Source: Candidatus Poribacteria bacterium
Lineage (GTDB): Bacteria > Poribacteria > WGA-4E > WGA-3G
Assembly (NCBI GenBank): GCA_022825825.1
Contig: JAJDWA010000001.1
Coordinates: 54,397 to 118,396 of the forward strand
Reading direction: 5' to 3'
Length of the DNA stretch: 64,000 nt
Part shown: positions 1 through 8,920 of the stretch, piece by piece
Layout: every line of letters starts with the position of its first letter
How positions within the stretch are numbered: position 1 is the stretch's first letter
Program-made: the position numbers and the translations under genes
The notes under the pieces: model-generated
What the model was told of the DNA's origin: nothing
The model's database searches: none
Seen by the model: only the letters and a program-made list of their open reading frames with translations

Positions 1-130
1 CCAGCGAGGGACTGTGTAAGTCGTACTAAATTTTGGACAATTTACGAGCAATTTTAGTAAACCTCATAAAAGAAAGAACATGCTAAAATGTTTGCAAGGA
101 TATGGCATTCACAGATATGGATGACTCAAA

Positions 131-2017
131 ATGAAAAAGACGCTGTTTTCCAATTTTTTGATACTGCTTGTTGCTTCAATGCTGTATCCACCTAACACCC
201 TTGCCGAAGATCCAACGCAATGGAACCTGCCTGAAAATGCCAAAGCACGACTCGGCAAAGGTAAGATAAATGCGATACAGTATTCTCCCGATGGTAAAGT
301 GCTCGCTGTTGCGAGTGGTATCGGTATTTGGCTGTACGACGTAACAACACATCAAGAGATCGCCTTACTTACAGAACATACGAGTGTAGCCTCCAATATT
401 GCATTCAGTCCTGATGGACGCCTTTTTGCAAGTGGAAGTAAGGATGGCACCATCATGTTATGGAATAGAAACACAGGGACACAAACAATACTTACAATAC
501 CTGTGGGTTTGTCCCCATACATGAACATGGCATTCAGTCCAGATGGAAAAACATTTGCGAATGGAAGTCGTGGAACCATCAACATTTGGGATGCTTTCAC
601 TGGAGAACAGAAGTCTTCAGTCACCAGTGATGTGATAGATTCAAATAACTTTATCTCATTTCTACCGGATGGAGAAACAATTGTTTGTGTTAATTGGGGC
701 GGACTAATTAGTTTATGGAACATGAGTACTGGTAAACTTAAGAAGACAATTGTAGATGTAGATCATACAGCTCCTATATGGGGAATAGCCCTTAGTCCTG
801 ACGGAAAGACAATCGTAGTGGGTAGTGGTGATATAGATGGTAATATTTACATCATCGACTTAAACGCGAGTGAACTCATGTTTAAACTCAGCGGACATTC
901 GGGGGATGTGAACTGTTTAATTTTCAGTCCAGATGGAAAAACCCTCGCAAGTGCATCTTATGTAGATGAAACAATCCGACTATGGGATGCAAACACTGGT
1001 GAACACAAGCGAACACTCACTGGACATACAGGAGATATTCTGGGTTTAGCATTTAGTCCAGATGGACAGACAATCGCAAGTGGAAGTGGCGATGGTACCA
1101 TCCGTTTATGGGATGCGTCCACAGGCAACCAACAAATTGAATTTATTGGACATACGGATTATGCTGAGAGTGTCGCATTTAGCCCCGATGGACAGACAAT
1201 CGCAAGTGGATATAGTGATGGTTACATTCGGTTGTGGAATGTAGACACCAGAAAACACATAAAAACATTCAAAGAGTCAAAAGATTATGTACAGAGTTTG
1301 ATGTTCACGACAGATGGAAATACACTTACTTCTGGAATTGGCGAAAACATTTATCTGTGGGATGTTCATACGGATAAATTTAAAAAAATAATCTCTGGAC
1401 ATCTAATGGCTATCAATAGTGTAGCACTCAATGCTGATGGAAATATACTTGCAAGTGGAAGTGCGGACAATACAATTCGTCTATGGAATATGATTACTGG
1501 AGAACATACAAAAACACTCATAGGACATGAGCATAGCATCTATGGTGTAACATTTAGCCCAGATGGTAAAACGCTTGTAACGGGTAGTGACGACAATACG
1601 ATACGATTTTGGGATGTAAACACTGGCGAGACCAAGATGATATTGAATGCTCTTACTGTAGATGGAAAAGATAAAGGTGTCATGAGTGTTGCTTATAGTC
1701 CAGACGGTAAAATCCTTGCCAGTGGAGGCATGGAAACTATTATTATATGGGATATAAATACTGGTAAAAGTAAGATGACACTCTCAGAGCATAGACATTA
1801 TATACTTTGTTTAAGTTTCAGCCCAGATGGTAAAACGCTTGCAAGTGGAAGTACGGATACAGATATCCACCTATGGGATCCACACACTGGTGAACTCAAG
1901 AATACATTTATAGGACACACTGGTTCGGTTTCTGGGATTGCCTTTAGCCCAGACGGAAAAACCCTTGTAAGTAGTAGTAATGACGGCACTGTGTTTCTCT
2001 GGGAGATAAATCCTTAG
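131..2017 (+). CDS. Secreted WD40 beta-propeller protein
   Basis: A 628-residue protein with an N-terminal signal peptide (hydrophobic stretch about residues 8-25, likely cleaved after LAED-adjacent Ala). It is then built wholly of WD40 units, each with a SPDG-type turn, an ASGS-type strand and an (L/I)W(D/N) end. I count 14 SPDG-like turns, which would suit two seven-bladed propellers. The region after the signal opens with TQWNLPENAKARLGKG and a GIWLYD blade, a leader shared with three other WD40 proteins here. The propeller part is closely related to that of the sigma-WD40 fusion 164 bp downstream. It has no dockerin or C-terminal sorting domain, unlike the two paralogues at 19-24 kb. WD40 propellers are binding platforms, and the partner is not visible. 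A signal peptide implies action outside the cytoplasm. No clear ribosome site precedes the ATG. Family call firm, function unknown. Confidence 0.88.
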   Translation: MKKTLFSNFLILLVASMLYPPNTLAEDPTQWNLPENAKARLGKGKINAIQYSPDGKVLAVASGIGIWLYDVTTHQEIALLTEHTSVASNIAFSPDGRLFASGSKDGTIMLWNRNTGTQTILTIPVGLSPYMNMAFSPDGKTFANGSRGTINIWDAFTGEQKSSVTSDVIDSNNFISFLPDGETIVCVNWGGLISLWNMSTGKLKKTIVDVDHTAPIWGIALSPDGKTIVVGSGDIDGNIYIIDLNASELMFKLSGHSGDVNCLIFSPDGKTLASASYVDETIRLWDANTGEHKRTLTGHTGDILGLAFSPDGQTIASGSGDGTIRLWDASTGNQQIEFIGHTDYAESVAFSPDGQTIASGYSDGYIRLWNVDTRKHIKTFKESKDYVQSLMFTTDGNTLTSGIGENIYLWDVHTDKFKKIISGHLMAINSVALNADGNILASGSADNTIRLWNMITGEHTKTLIGHEHSIYGVTFSPDGKTLVTGSDDNTIRFWDVNTGETKMILNALTVDGKDKGVMSVAYSPDGKILASGGMETIIIWDINTGKSKMTLSEHRHYILCLSFSPDGKTLASGSTDTDIHLWDPHTGELKNTFIGHTGSVSGIAFSPDGKTLVSSSNDGTVFLWEINP

Positions 2018-2181
2018 TGTCTCCAATTCATAATATCTGCGTTGGTAGTAGTCCAATTCATTGTACGTGTTTTGTCCACAAAAACCGAGTTTTGTTTCAA
2101 ATTATGACAATTCTGCAACCTATACCCGAAAAAAAACGCGTCACCCATTCTGTAAGCCAAAATTGACTATGGAGGTCTCAA

Positions 2182-4953
2182 ATGGAAAGAGACGATGTTG
2201 AACTAATCCACAGGACATTGTCAGGTGACGAAGCTGCATTCAGCGAGTTAGTCCAAAAATATCAAAAAAGTGTTCACGCGCTTGCATGGCGGCAAATCGG
2301 TGATTTTCACATCGCTGAAGAGATCACCCAAGACACTTTTCTGCAGGCACACAAAAAGCTTAGCTCACTGAAAAATCCGAACCAGTTTGCTGGGTGGCTG
2401 TATGTGATCGCAGACCGGCGTTGCAAAGCCTGGTTTCGAAAAAAGAAATTACATACACAATCGCTTGAAGCTACCAGTGTAGAAACACTTGAAAAAGCCG
2501 CTTATGCAGATTATGTCTGTGAAGAACGCGAAGACGCAGCCGTTGAACACCGACGTAAAATTGTGCAAAAACTCATGGAAAAGCTACCTGAGAGCGAACG
2601 CACGGTGATGGTCCTTCACTATCTCGGAGAAATGAGTTGTGAAGCAATTAGCAAGTTTTTAGGCGTCTCCCCGAACACGGTTAAAAGCCGACTACAACGC
2701 GCGCGAAAACGTTTACAGAACGAAGAACACATCATTCGAGAAACACTCGGCAGTGTCCCATTACGACCAGATTTAACTGAAAACATCATGCGGCGCATTG
2801 ACACAATCAAACAAACATCTCCATCAGGAGGTAAACCGTTACTACCTTTCGCAGCTTTAGGCGCATCTGCTATTTTAGTTATTTTGTTGATGGGTGCAAG
2901 CAAGCAATTCACCGCTAATTTTCAGCGACCGTATAGCGTCGACGCAAAATCAGAACCCACTATTGAAATCGTTGACGCGCCAATTGTTCTTGATATCCAA
3001 TCAAAACCAGAATTGCAAAACCGGGTTGGTGGCACGAATCAAAGCGAAAACAGTAACAACGGTCTAACAGAAGGAACAAAAAAAGTGAAAAACAACTTAG
3101 CACAAGACACAACGCAATGGAACCTGCCAGAGGATGCCAAAGCACGTCTCGGTAAAGGTAGGATAAATCAGATACAGTATTCTCCAGATGGAACAATACT
3201 TGCAGTGGCGAGTGATATTGGTATTTGGTTCTACGATACAAGAACACATCAAGAGATCGCCTTACTTACAGAACACACGAGTGCAGTCTCCAGAATTGCA
3301 TTCAGTCCAGATGGACGCTTTTTGGCCAGTGTAAGTAAAGATAATAGCACTATACTGTTATGGGATAGAAGCTTAGGGACGCAAACAACGCTTAACGCGC
3401 ACAGAGATTTAACATCAGACTTGAACATTGCATTCAGTTCGGATGGAAAAACCCTGGCAAGTGGAAATAACGATACTATTCGATTATGGGATGCAACCAC
3501 AGGAGAACTAATATCTACACTTACCAACCTTACGATTCAGTTCAATAACTTCTTATCTTTTACACCGGATGGTGAAACAATTGTCTCTGGGAATTGGAAT
3601 GGAAATATTAGTCTCTGGAATTCGGCCACCAATGAACATAAGATAACAATTCATAAACACACAGACACAGATTCCACATGGAGGTTTGCGCTCAGTCCAG
3701 ATGGAAAAACATTCGCTATGGGTAGTTCGCATGAGGAGCATGATGGTGCCATCTATCTTTATGATTTAAATACAGGTGAACTCAAATCTACTCTTACTGG
3801 ACATTTTGAGGACGGACATTTTGAGGATGTGGAATATATGGTATTCAGTCCGGATGGAAAAACATTCGCAGGTGCATCATATTATGGGGTAATCGGGCTA
3901 TGGGATGTACACACTGGTGCACACAAGCTGATACCTACTGGACATACGTACAGCATTCGCGACATAGTCTTCAGTCCGGATGGAAAAACATTCGTGAGTG
4001 GAAGTGATGACAGTACCATTCGCTTTTGGGATGCGCGCACGGATAAACCCCAAAATATAATCACTGGACATATTGAAAATGTTGATAAGGTAGCGTTCTA
4101 TCCTAATGGGCGTTTTTTCATAAGTGCAAATATGCTTGCTATTCGCGTGTGGGATGCAGACACAGGGGAACACATCAAAAAGTTAGAATTTTCGAGTGGG
4201 GGAGATATTATAGGCATCACTTCAGCTGGAAAAATAGTCGCCAGACAAAGACAATACACAAGCGATGGTGAAGACACGACCATCCTCCTATGGGATGTCC
4301 ACACTAACGAACACAAAATGCTGTTCGCTGAGCATAGGTGGGGTCCTATCGGCATGGAGCTTAGCATGGGACTCAGCCCGGATGGTAAAACTCTCGCTAC
4401 TGCAAATAAGGACAATACTATACGTCTATGGGATGTGAACACTGGCGAACAGAAAAAAACACTGACTGGGCATACCGATTGGGTTGAGGCCATAGCGTTC
4501 AGTCCTGATAATAAAACCCTCGCAAGTGGGAGCATGGAGAACAATGCGGTACGCCTCTGGGATGTTGATACTGGCAAGACCAAGATGATACTTATCGGAC
4601 ATACACATCCGGTTGAAGTCGTATCGTTCAACCCTGATGGAAAAATTCTCGCAAGTGGAGACGGCCACGGGATAATCCATCTATGGGATATAGACACAGG
4701 GAAAACCAAACTTACACTTGTTGGGCATGCAGATCGGGTGTACGATTTAGCGTTCAGCCCTGATGGAAAGACCATTGCAAGTGGATGTTTTGATTCTACG
4801 ATCAATTTATGGGACGCACACACTGGCGAACATAAGAAAACGTTGAATGGTCATACAGCTTTAGTCAGCGGTTTAGCATTTAGTCCTGATGGCAGAACCC
4901 TCGTTAGCGGTAGTTATGATGGCACTGTGTTTCTCTGGGAGATAAATCCCTAA
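2182..4953 (+). CDS. ECF sigma factor fused to a membrane segment and WD40 propellers
   Basis: A 923-residue fusion. Residues about 7-85 are sigma-70 region 2 (DAAF-type helix, EEITQDTFLQAHKKL, GWLYVIADRR). Residues about 125-180 are region 4, with the helix-turn-helix MSCEAISKFLGVSPNTVKSR. An uncharged segment at about 219-239 is a likely membrane span, followed by a linker and, from about residue 313, TQWNLPEDAKARLGKG and about 14 WD40 units like those of the gene upstream. The start has GGAGG six bases before the ATG. If the segment crosses the membrane, the sigma part would face the cytoplasm and the propellers the outside, so one chain could sense and act on transcription. Planctomycete ECF groups with C-terminal WD40 domains are known; a membrane-tethered form is inferred here. 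No separate anti-sigma gene lies next to it. A hairpin terminator follows. Confidence 0.88.
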   Translation: MERDDVELIHRTLSGDEAAFSELVQKYQKSVHALAWRQIGDFHIAEEITQDTFLQAHKKLSSLKNPNQFAGWLYVIADRRCKAWFRKKKLHTQSLEATSVETLEKAAYADYVCEEREDAAVEHRRKIVQKLMEKLPESERTVMVLHYLGEMSCEAISKFLGVSPNTVKSRLQRARKRLQNEEHIIRETLGSVPLRPDLTENIMRRIDTIKQTSPSGGKPLLPFAALGASAILVILLMGASKQFTANFQRPYSVDAKSEPTIEIVDAPIVLDIQSKPELQNRVGGTNQSENSNNGLTEGTKKVKNNLAQDTTQWNLPEDAKARLGKGRINQIQYSPDGTILAVASDIGIWFYDTRTHQEIALLTEHTSAVSRIAFSPDGRFLASVSKDNSTILLWDRSLGTQTTLNAHRDLTSDLNIAFSSDGKTLASGNNDTIRLWDATTGELISTLTNLTIQFNNFLSFTPDGETIVSGNWNGNISLWNSATNEHKITIHKHTDTDSTWRFALSPDGKTFAMGSSHEEHDGAIYLYDLNTGELKSTLTGHFEDGHFEDVEYMVFSPDGKTFAGASYYGVIGLWDVHTGAHKLIPTGHTYSIRDIVFSPDGKTFVSGSDDSTIRFWDARTDKPQNIITGHIENVDKVAFYPNGRFFISANMLAIRVWDADTGEHIKKLEFSSGGDIIGITSAGKIVARQRQYTSDGEDTTILLWDVHTNEHKMLFAEHRWGPIGMELSMGLSPDGKTLATANKDNTIRLWDVNTGEQKKTLTGHTDWVEAIAFSPDNKTLASGSMENNAVRLWDVDTGKTKMILIGHTHPVEVVSFNPDGKILASGDGHGIIHLWDIDTGKTKLTLVGHADRVYDLAFSPDGKTIASGCFDSTINLWDAHTGEHKKTLNGHTALVSGLAFSPDGRTLVSGSYDGTVFLWEINP

Positions 4954-4999
4954 ATTTCAGCCACCTCACGGTGTTCATTCCTTATTTCTATGGCGATAC

Positions 5000-5041
5000 A
5001 ACTTCTGTAGTAGCGTCCTTCATGCCGCTACTACAGAAGTT
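5000..5041. terminator. Hairpin terminator after the sigma-WD40 gene
   Basis: A perfect 16-bp inverted repeat (arms 5000-5015 and 5026-5041) with a 10-base loop stands 47 bp after the stop of the WD40 fusion. Its right arm runs into a short T-rich stretch. It separates the WD40 genes from the promoter at 5066. Confidence 0.7.
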
Positions 5042-5065
5042 TTGTACATTAGAGAAAGAAAATAT

Positions 5066-5094
5066 TTGACATCCGATAAAAAATCTATTATAAT
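5066..5094 (+). promoter_or_regulatory. Consensus sigma-70 promoter for the carbamoyltransferase gene
   Basis: TTGACA at 5066-5071 and TATAAT at 5089-5094 are both perfect consensus boxes with the ideal 17-base spacer. The start codon chosen for the next gene lies 62 bases after the -10 box. Confidence 0.8.
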
Positions 5095-5156
5095 TATCAT
5101 TTCTTTTTCTAAAATTCTCAGATGAAATAGCGAATATGACCATTGTGGAGGCAATT

Positions 5157-6095
5157 ATGCACCTAATTACACTGAAAAACTGGTCAGAAACGAAAATTCT
5201 CAAAACTGTAGAAGACTGCCTAAAGATCAAAAAATATCCTGAAAAATATAGACACGCTGCTGGCGGGTTGAGTCTTGCATTGCTTTTCCAAAAAACCTCT
5301 ACTCGTACACGCTGCGCGGGAGAAGTTGGTATTGTGCAGCTTGGTGGACACGCGCATTATTTAGACTGGCGGACGACTAACTTTGGCTTGGCAGACCTCA
5401 GCGATGAAATTCGCGTCCTCTCTGCGTATGTTGATATAATCTTAGCTCGCTTTTTAAAACATGGCGATATTTGCGAGGCAGGGACAGCGGCATCCGTTCC
5501 TATCATCAACGGTTGTTGCGACAGATACCACCCAACACAAGCACTCGGTGACTTAATGACAATACAGGAACATCTCGGCAGGTTAGAAGGTGTAAAGGTT
5601 TGTTTTATCGGTGTCCATAACAATGTTTGCAATTCACTCATCGCCGCGGGAATGAAGGTAGGATTAGAAGTGACTGTCGTCGCACCAGAGATAAATCCTG
5701 CTGCAGTTGATAAGGAGCTATGGTCTGAAGCATCACAAAAAGGTTGCTATAAATCTGTTGAAACAGATTCTATTGATGGTGCCTTAGGACTACAGGAAAT
5801 CATCGCGCAAAATGATGTTGTCTATACAGATACATGGATAGATATGGAATTTTTCACCGATCCAGATTTTGCAGAAGAGCGGGAACGCCGAATAAAAAAG
5901 ATGATGCCGTATCAGTTAAATCTCGCACTTCTTAAGGGACTTGATTGTAAAATAATGCACTGTCTGCCTGCACATCGCGGCTATGAAATTGCGGGCGAAC
6001 TTCTTGATGATCCGCGTACAATCATTTTTGAACAATCCGAAAACCGTCTTCACAGTATGAAAGCTATTATTCTCGAACTACTTGGGCGTTTGTAA
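5157..6095 (+). CDS. argF: Ornithine-type carbamoyltransferase
   Basis: A 312-residue member of the aspartate/ornithine carbamoyltransferase fold, which transfers the carbamoyl group of carbamoyl phosphate to an amino group; for ornithine this yields citrulline in arginine synthesis. The carbamoyl-phosphate motif STRTR is at residues about 48-52, HPTQALGD follows in the middle, and HCLPAHRG is near the end. The start at 5157 is preferred over 5136 because GTGGAGG ends five bases before it and MHLITLKN fits the family N-terminus. The loop that reads DxWxSMG in typical ornithine enzymes reads DTWIDME here, so the second substrate is less certain than the fold; an acetylated or otherwise modified ornithine is possible. 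It has its own strong promoter and is followed 38 bp later by threonine synthase. Confidence 0.85.
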   Translation: MHLITLKNWSETKILKTVEDCLKIKKYPEKYRHAAGGLSLALLFQKTSTRTRCAGEVGIVQLGGHAHYLDWRTTNFGLADLSDEIRVLSAYVDIILARFLKHGDICEAGTAASVPIINGCCDRYHPTQALGDLMTIQEHLGRLEGVKVCFIGVHNNVCNSLIAAGMKVGLEVTVVAPEINPAAVDKELWSEASQKGCYKSVETDSIDGALGLQEIIAQNDVVYTDTWIDMEFFTDPDFAEERERRIKKMMPYQLNLALLKGLDCKIMHCLPAHRGYEIAGELLDDPRTIIFEQSENRLHSMKAIILELLGRL

Positions 6096-6133
6096 AGCGG
6101 TTGGTTCTTTTCGGCATTGTGTTGGGTTAAAGT

Positions 6134-7285
6134 ATGAAAAACTATCTACTACATCTTGAATGCAGCAGATGCGGTGAAATATACCCACATGAAATACCTC
6201 AGAATGTATGTCATGCGTGTGGAAAACCGTTGTTTGCGCGTTACGCGCTTGAGCAATTAGTAGATAGATGGAAACCTGAGCACCTTCAGTCAAGACCTAC
6301 TTCACTATGGCGATATAGAGAGCTTTTACCCGTTTGCGACGAGGATAATATTGTTTCACTTGGAGAGACAATGACCCCGCTTATCCATGCGAAAAGGTTG
6401 GGTGAGCAACTCGGATTGCCAAAGCTATGGATAAAGGATGAATCCCGCTTACCGACTGGAAGCTTCAAGGCACGTGGCTTGGCGATGGCTGTTTCCAAGG
6501 CGAAGGAACTCGGTATTAGCAAATTGGCTATTCCATCTGCAGGAAATGCAGCAACAGCATTGTCGGTATATGCTGCGTGTGCTGGTATCCCTGCCTACAT
6601 CTTTATGCCGAAAGATACGCCTGCCTTTAATCGTGAAACATGCAGGCTTGCAAGCGCAAACGTCACATTGATTGACGGCTTAATTACAGATGCAGGCAAA
6701 ATAGTTGCTGAACGCAAAACAGATGAAGGGTGGTTTGATGTTTCAACCCTCAAAGAGCCTTATCGCGTGGAAGGCAAAAAAACAATGGGATTTGAGCTTG
6801 CAGAACAGTTCGGTTGGAAACTGCCAGATGTAATAATCTATCCTACTGGCGGTGGTACGGGTATTGTAGGCATGTGGAAAGGTTTTGCTGAACTGGAGGC
6901 ACTCGGGTGGATTGGTCCGAAAAGACCACGGTTTATTTCAGTTCAGGCGACGGGTTGCGCCCCAATTGTGAAGGCGTGGGATGAAGGCAAGTCGGATGCT
7001 GAACCGTGGCAAGATGCCCAAACTATAGCCAGTGGGTTACGGGTGCCGCAAGCTATCGGTGATTTTCTTATTTTAGACGCAATTCGTAAAAGTGGTGGTG
7101 CTGCAATTGCTATCACAGATAATGCTATCACTGAAGCAATGCATCTATTGCCAACGACTGAGGGGATTTTGACGTGTCCTGAAGGCGCGGCAACAGTTGC
7201 GGCACTTAAGCCACTCATAGCGAACGGAATTATTAAGCCTTCTGATAGAGTTGTGTTATTTAACACTGGTGGGTATCAGGCATAG
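6134..7285 (+). CDS. thrC: Threonine synthase
   Basis: A 383-residue fold-type II PLP enzyme that converts O-phosphohomoserine to threonine. The N-terminus holds a zinc-ribbon-like set of cysteines (C10, C13, C26, C29), seen in one class of bacterial and plant-like threonine synthases. The PLP lysine is K112 in TGSFKARG, the phosphate-binding loop is PTGGGTG near residue 240, and the C-terminus has the FNTGG motif. The length fits this short class. It lies 38 bp after the carbamoyltransferase on the same strand and probably shares its promoter, although the two pathways are different. A related cysteate synthase or other PLP lyase is a less likely alternative. Confidence 0.85.
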   Translation: MKNYLLHLECSRCGEIYPHEIPQNVCHACGKPLFARYALEQLVDRWKPEHLQSRPTSLWRYRELLPVCDEDNIVSLGETMTPLIHAKRLGEQLGLPKLWIKDESRLPTGSFKARGLAMAVSKAKELGISKLAIPSAGNAATALSVYAACAGIPAYIFMPKDTPAFNRETCRLASANVTLIDGLITDAGKIVAERKTDEGWFDVSTLKEPYRVEGKKTMGFELAEQFGWKLPDVIIYPTGGGTGIVGMWKGFAELEALGWIGPKRPRFISVQATGCAPIVKAWDEGKSDAEPWQDAQTIASGLRVPQAIGDFLILDAIRKSGGAAIAITDNAITEAMHLLPTTEGILTCPEGAATVAALKPLIANGIIKPSDRVVLFNTGGYQA

Positions 7286-7337
7286 ATGTTGTCTCCGTGG
7301 GCACGTCATCCAAACGCACCCACGGAAAATAGTTGTT

Positions 7338-8105
7338 TTATCGATCTCCTTCAATATAATCGTATCTTGGTTTCTGCCTCTCTTCAGGATTCTGTCCTTC
7401 CATGGGCTTTTGTTCACCAGGCACATCTCTCCGGTTGACGCGAGGCCCAAATTTGTAGCTGTGAACTTTTACAATCGGATATGGACCATCAAAACCGATG
7501 ATCTGACCTTGTACTTCAACTTCATTATTGTTTCTTGCAGCATCATTTCGCAACTGGTCGAATTCTGGAGATGTCTTGAAAACAAACTTCTGATTACCGT
7601 TTCCGGCATTGAGTGCGTGGCGGATCTCAGAAGTATGAGGTCTCCAATGCGCCCATCTGGGAATATCACGGATACTGCTCCGTGTGAATCCAGGGTGTGC
7701 GAACATTCTACCTGTAATCGTGGCTTCAGTTTTAAGGATGCGTACCTGCCCAAGACCATGTCGTCCGCGATAGCGCGTATCTGTCAACTGCCGCATAATA
7801 TCGTAGGCGTCAAAGGTATGCGTCCTACTGTATTTTGAAACGCCTTGCCTCGGTTTTATTTCCACAACAGTTGTGAAAAGTCTGTCTTTACCATTTTTGT
7901 CTACGGGGGTATGGAAGGTTATATCTTTTGCGTCTGCCCACGGTGTCAATAATCTTCGGATTTGGATGGCATCCGCATGGCTAACAACATCTGTAATTTC
8001 TATCTTCAAGGTTTGTAATTCTGCTATACTCTGCGTGCTAATACCACTGAGCAGAAACAGAAACATTGTCACACAGATGATACTACTGAAATATGCGCGT
8101 TTCAT
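7338..8105 (-). CDS. Secreted protein of unknown function
   Basis: A 255-residue protein with a clear signal peptide (hydrophobic residues about 8-22, then Ala-rich end at about 28). I do not recognise a family. The first part after the signal (LKIEITDVVSHADAIQIRRLL) could form a small alpha-beta fold. The middle holds a segment rich in R, G and H, and the tail is hydrophilic and Pro/Glu-rich (GEQKPMEGQNPEERQKP). There is no lipobox, dockerin or sorting domain. It stands alone on the minus strand, convergent with threonine synthase, with a 815-bp repeat-filled spacer upstream. The signal peptide and an even reading frame support a real gene; the role is unknown. Confidence 0.65.
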   Translation of the reverse strand: MKRAYFSSIICVTMFLFLLSGISTQSIAELQTLKIEITDVVSHADAIQIRRLLTPWADAKDITFHTPVDKNGKDRLFTTVVEIKPRQGVSKYSRTHTFDAYDIMRQLTDTRYRGRHGLGQVRILKTEATITGRMFAHPGFTRSSIRDIPRWAHWRPHTSEIRHALNAGNGNQKFVFKTSPEFDQLRNDAARNNNEVEVQGQIIGFDGPYPIVKVHSYKFGPRVNRRDVPGEQKPMEGQNPEERQKPRYDYIEGDR

Positions 8106-8317
8106 AATGTGTCTCTCCCATGAGTTTTAAATTTAACAACCGTTATTAACATTATACATTATTTAACGAAAAGTTGCAATAAATAATTTCTGTAAGGGGT
8201 GTGTAAAGTTTTGGTTATACCCCATAGACGTCAATTTAGTGTGTCCTTTAATAAGATTTGACCTGTTCTTGTGTAGCACAAACTTTATGAAAATTAAAAA
8301 ATAGATTCGGTAATTTC

Positions 8318-8490
8318 TTTAGTCCCGTAGGGACGATATGTTTATAGAAATGTGATAACCTACCTTTCTTTAGTTCCGTAGGAACGGCATATTTATTATC
8401 AATGTGCTTCAAAACATATCGTCCCTACGGGACTAAGAGGATGAGTCATCCGCTCTGCTATAAACATATCGTCCCTACGGAACTAAAGAG
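8318..8490. repeat. Four copies of a 'cgtccctacgg' palindromic repeat
   Basis: TTAGTCCCGTAGGGACGATA at 8319-8338 and a variant at 8369-8392 are in one orientation. Two inverted copies (ATATCGTCCCTACGGGACTA and a variant) lie at 8416-8435 and 8466-8485. Each has an internal palindrome GTCCC-GTAGGGAC. A truncated copy is at 17906-17922. They look like small dispersed intergenic repeats. Confidence 0.7.
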
Positions 8491-8518
8491 CACTTAAAAT
8501 GTTCCGAACATGCATAAT

Positions 8519-8611
8519 GAAAATTACCGATTTAATTACTTAATCTTCATTTAGTTTGTGCATCAATGTTCGCAAACTAAATGAAGATTAAATAAATATT
8601 TCGGTAATTTC
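8519..8611. repeat. Long palindromic repeat unit with 'ctaaatgaagattaa' arms
   Basis: The segment folds on itself. TTAATCTTCATTTAGTTTG (8540-8558) is complemented by CAAACTAAATGAAGATTAA (8573-8591), and the outer ends GAAATTACCG-like also match inverted. Partial copies are at 17523-17541, 18177-18215, 18640-18680, 8650-8710 (inverted) and 11725-11764. Confidence 0.65.
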
Positions 8612-8920
8612 ATAATTATATCCAGTGCGGTTAGGAAACCGCACCTACCGGGCCTGGGAAAAATAAATATTACCGAATTAATAAATTAATCCTCATAAAG
8701 TTTGCGGTACAAAGAGAGTTCCGTGTTCTTATAAATCCGACAATCCCGATTCAGACACGCTTGGTACGCAGCGAAAGCGCGCCTACCATGAAGCAAAATG
8801 TCTTAAATTGACACCTATGGTAAAGTTTTGGTTATACCCTCACCCTTACACAAGCCTTGATTTTCATGTGATGTTGTGGTAGGATAGAGTATATCGTAGA
8901 AACTGAGAAAGGAAGAAGCC

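Larger units (their letters stand above)
8222..8820. mobile_element. 599-bp miniature inverted-repeat element with 18-bp target duplication
   Basis: The ends are CCATAGACGTCAATTTA at 8222-8238 and its near-complement TAAATTGACACCTATGG at 8804-8820. The 18-mer TAAAGTTTTGGTTATACC stands directly outside both ends (8204-8221 and 8821-8838). This is the expected footprint of a transposed segment with terminal inverted repeats and a long target-site duplication. It carries no credible gene, so it would be non-autonomous. Inside are several smaller repeats (8318-8490, 8519-8611 and a hairpin near 8632-8660), which suggests nested insertion. Related ends occur at 11463, 11706, 17750, 18380, 18595 and 62192. 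Confidence 0.7.

Noticed and set aside
4098..4823. A 241-residue minus-strand frame inside the sigma-WD40 gene.
   Set aside because: It is the shadow of regular WD40 codons; similar shadows recur opposite every WD40 gene here.
7251..7838. A 195-residue plus-strand frame after threonine synthase.
   Set aside because: It opposes a gene with a clear signal peptide and overlaps the end of thrC; no domain is seen.
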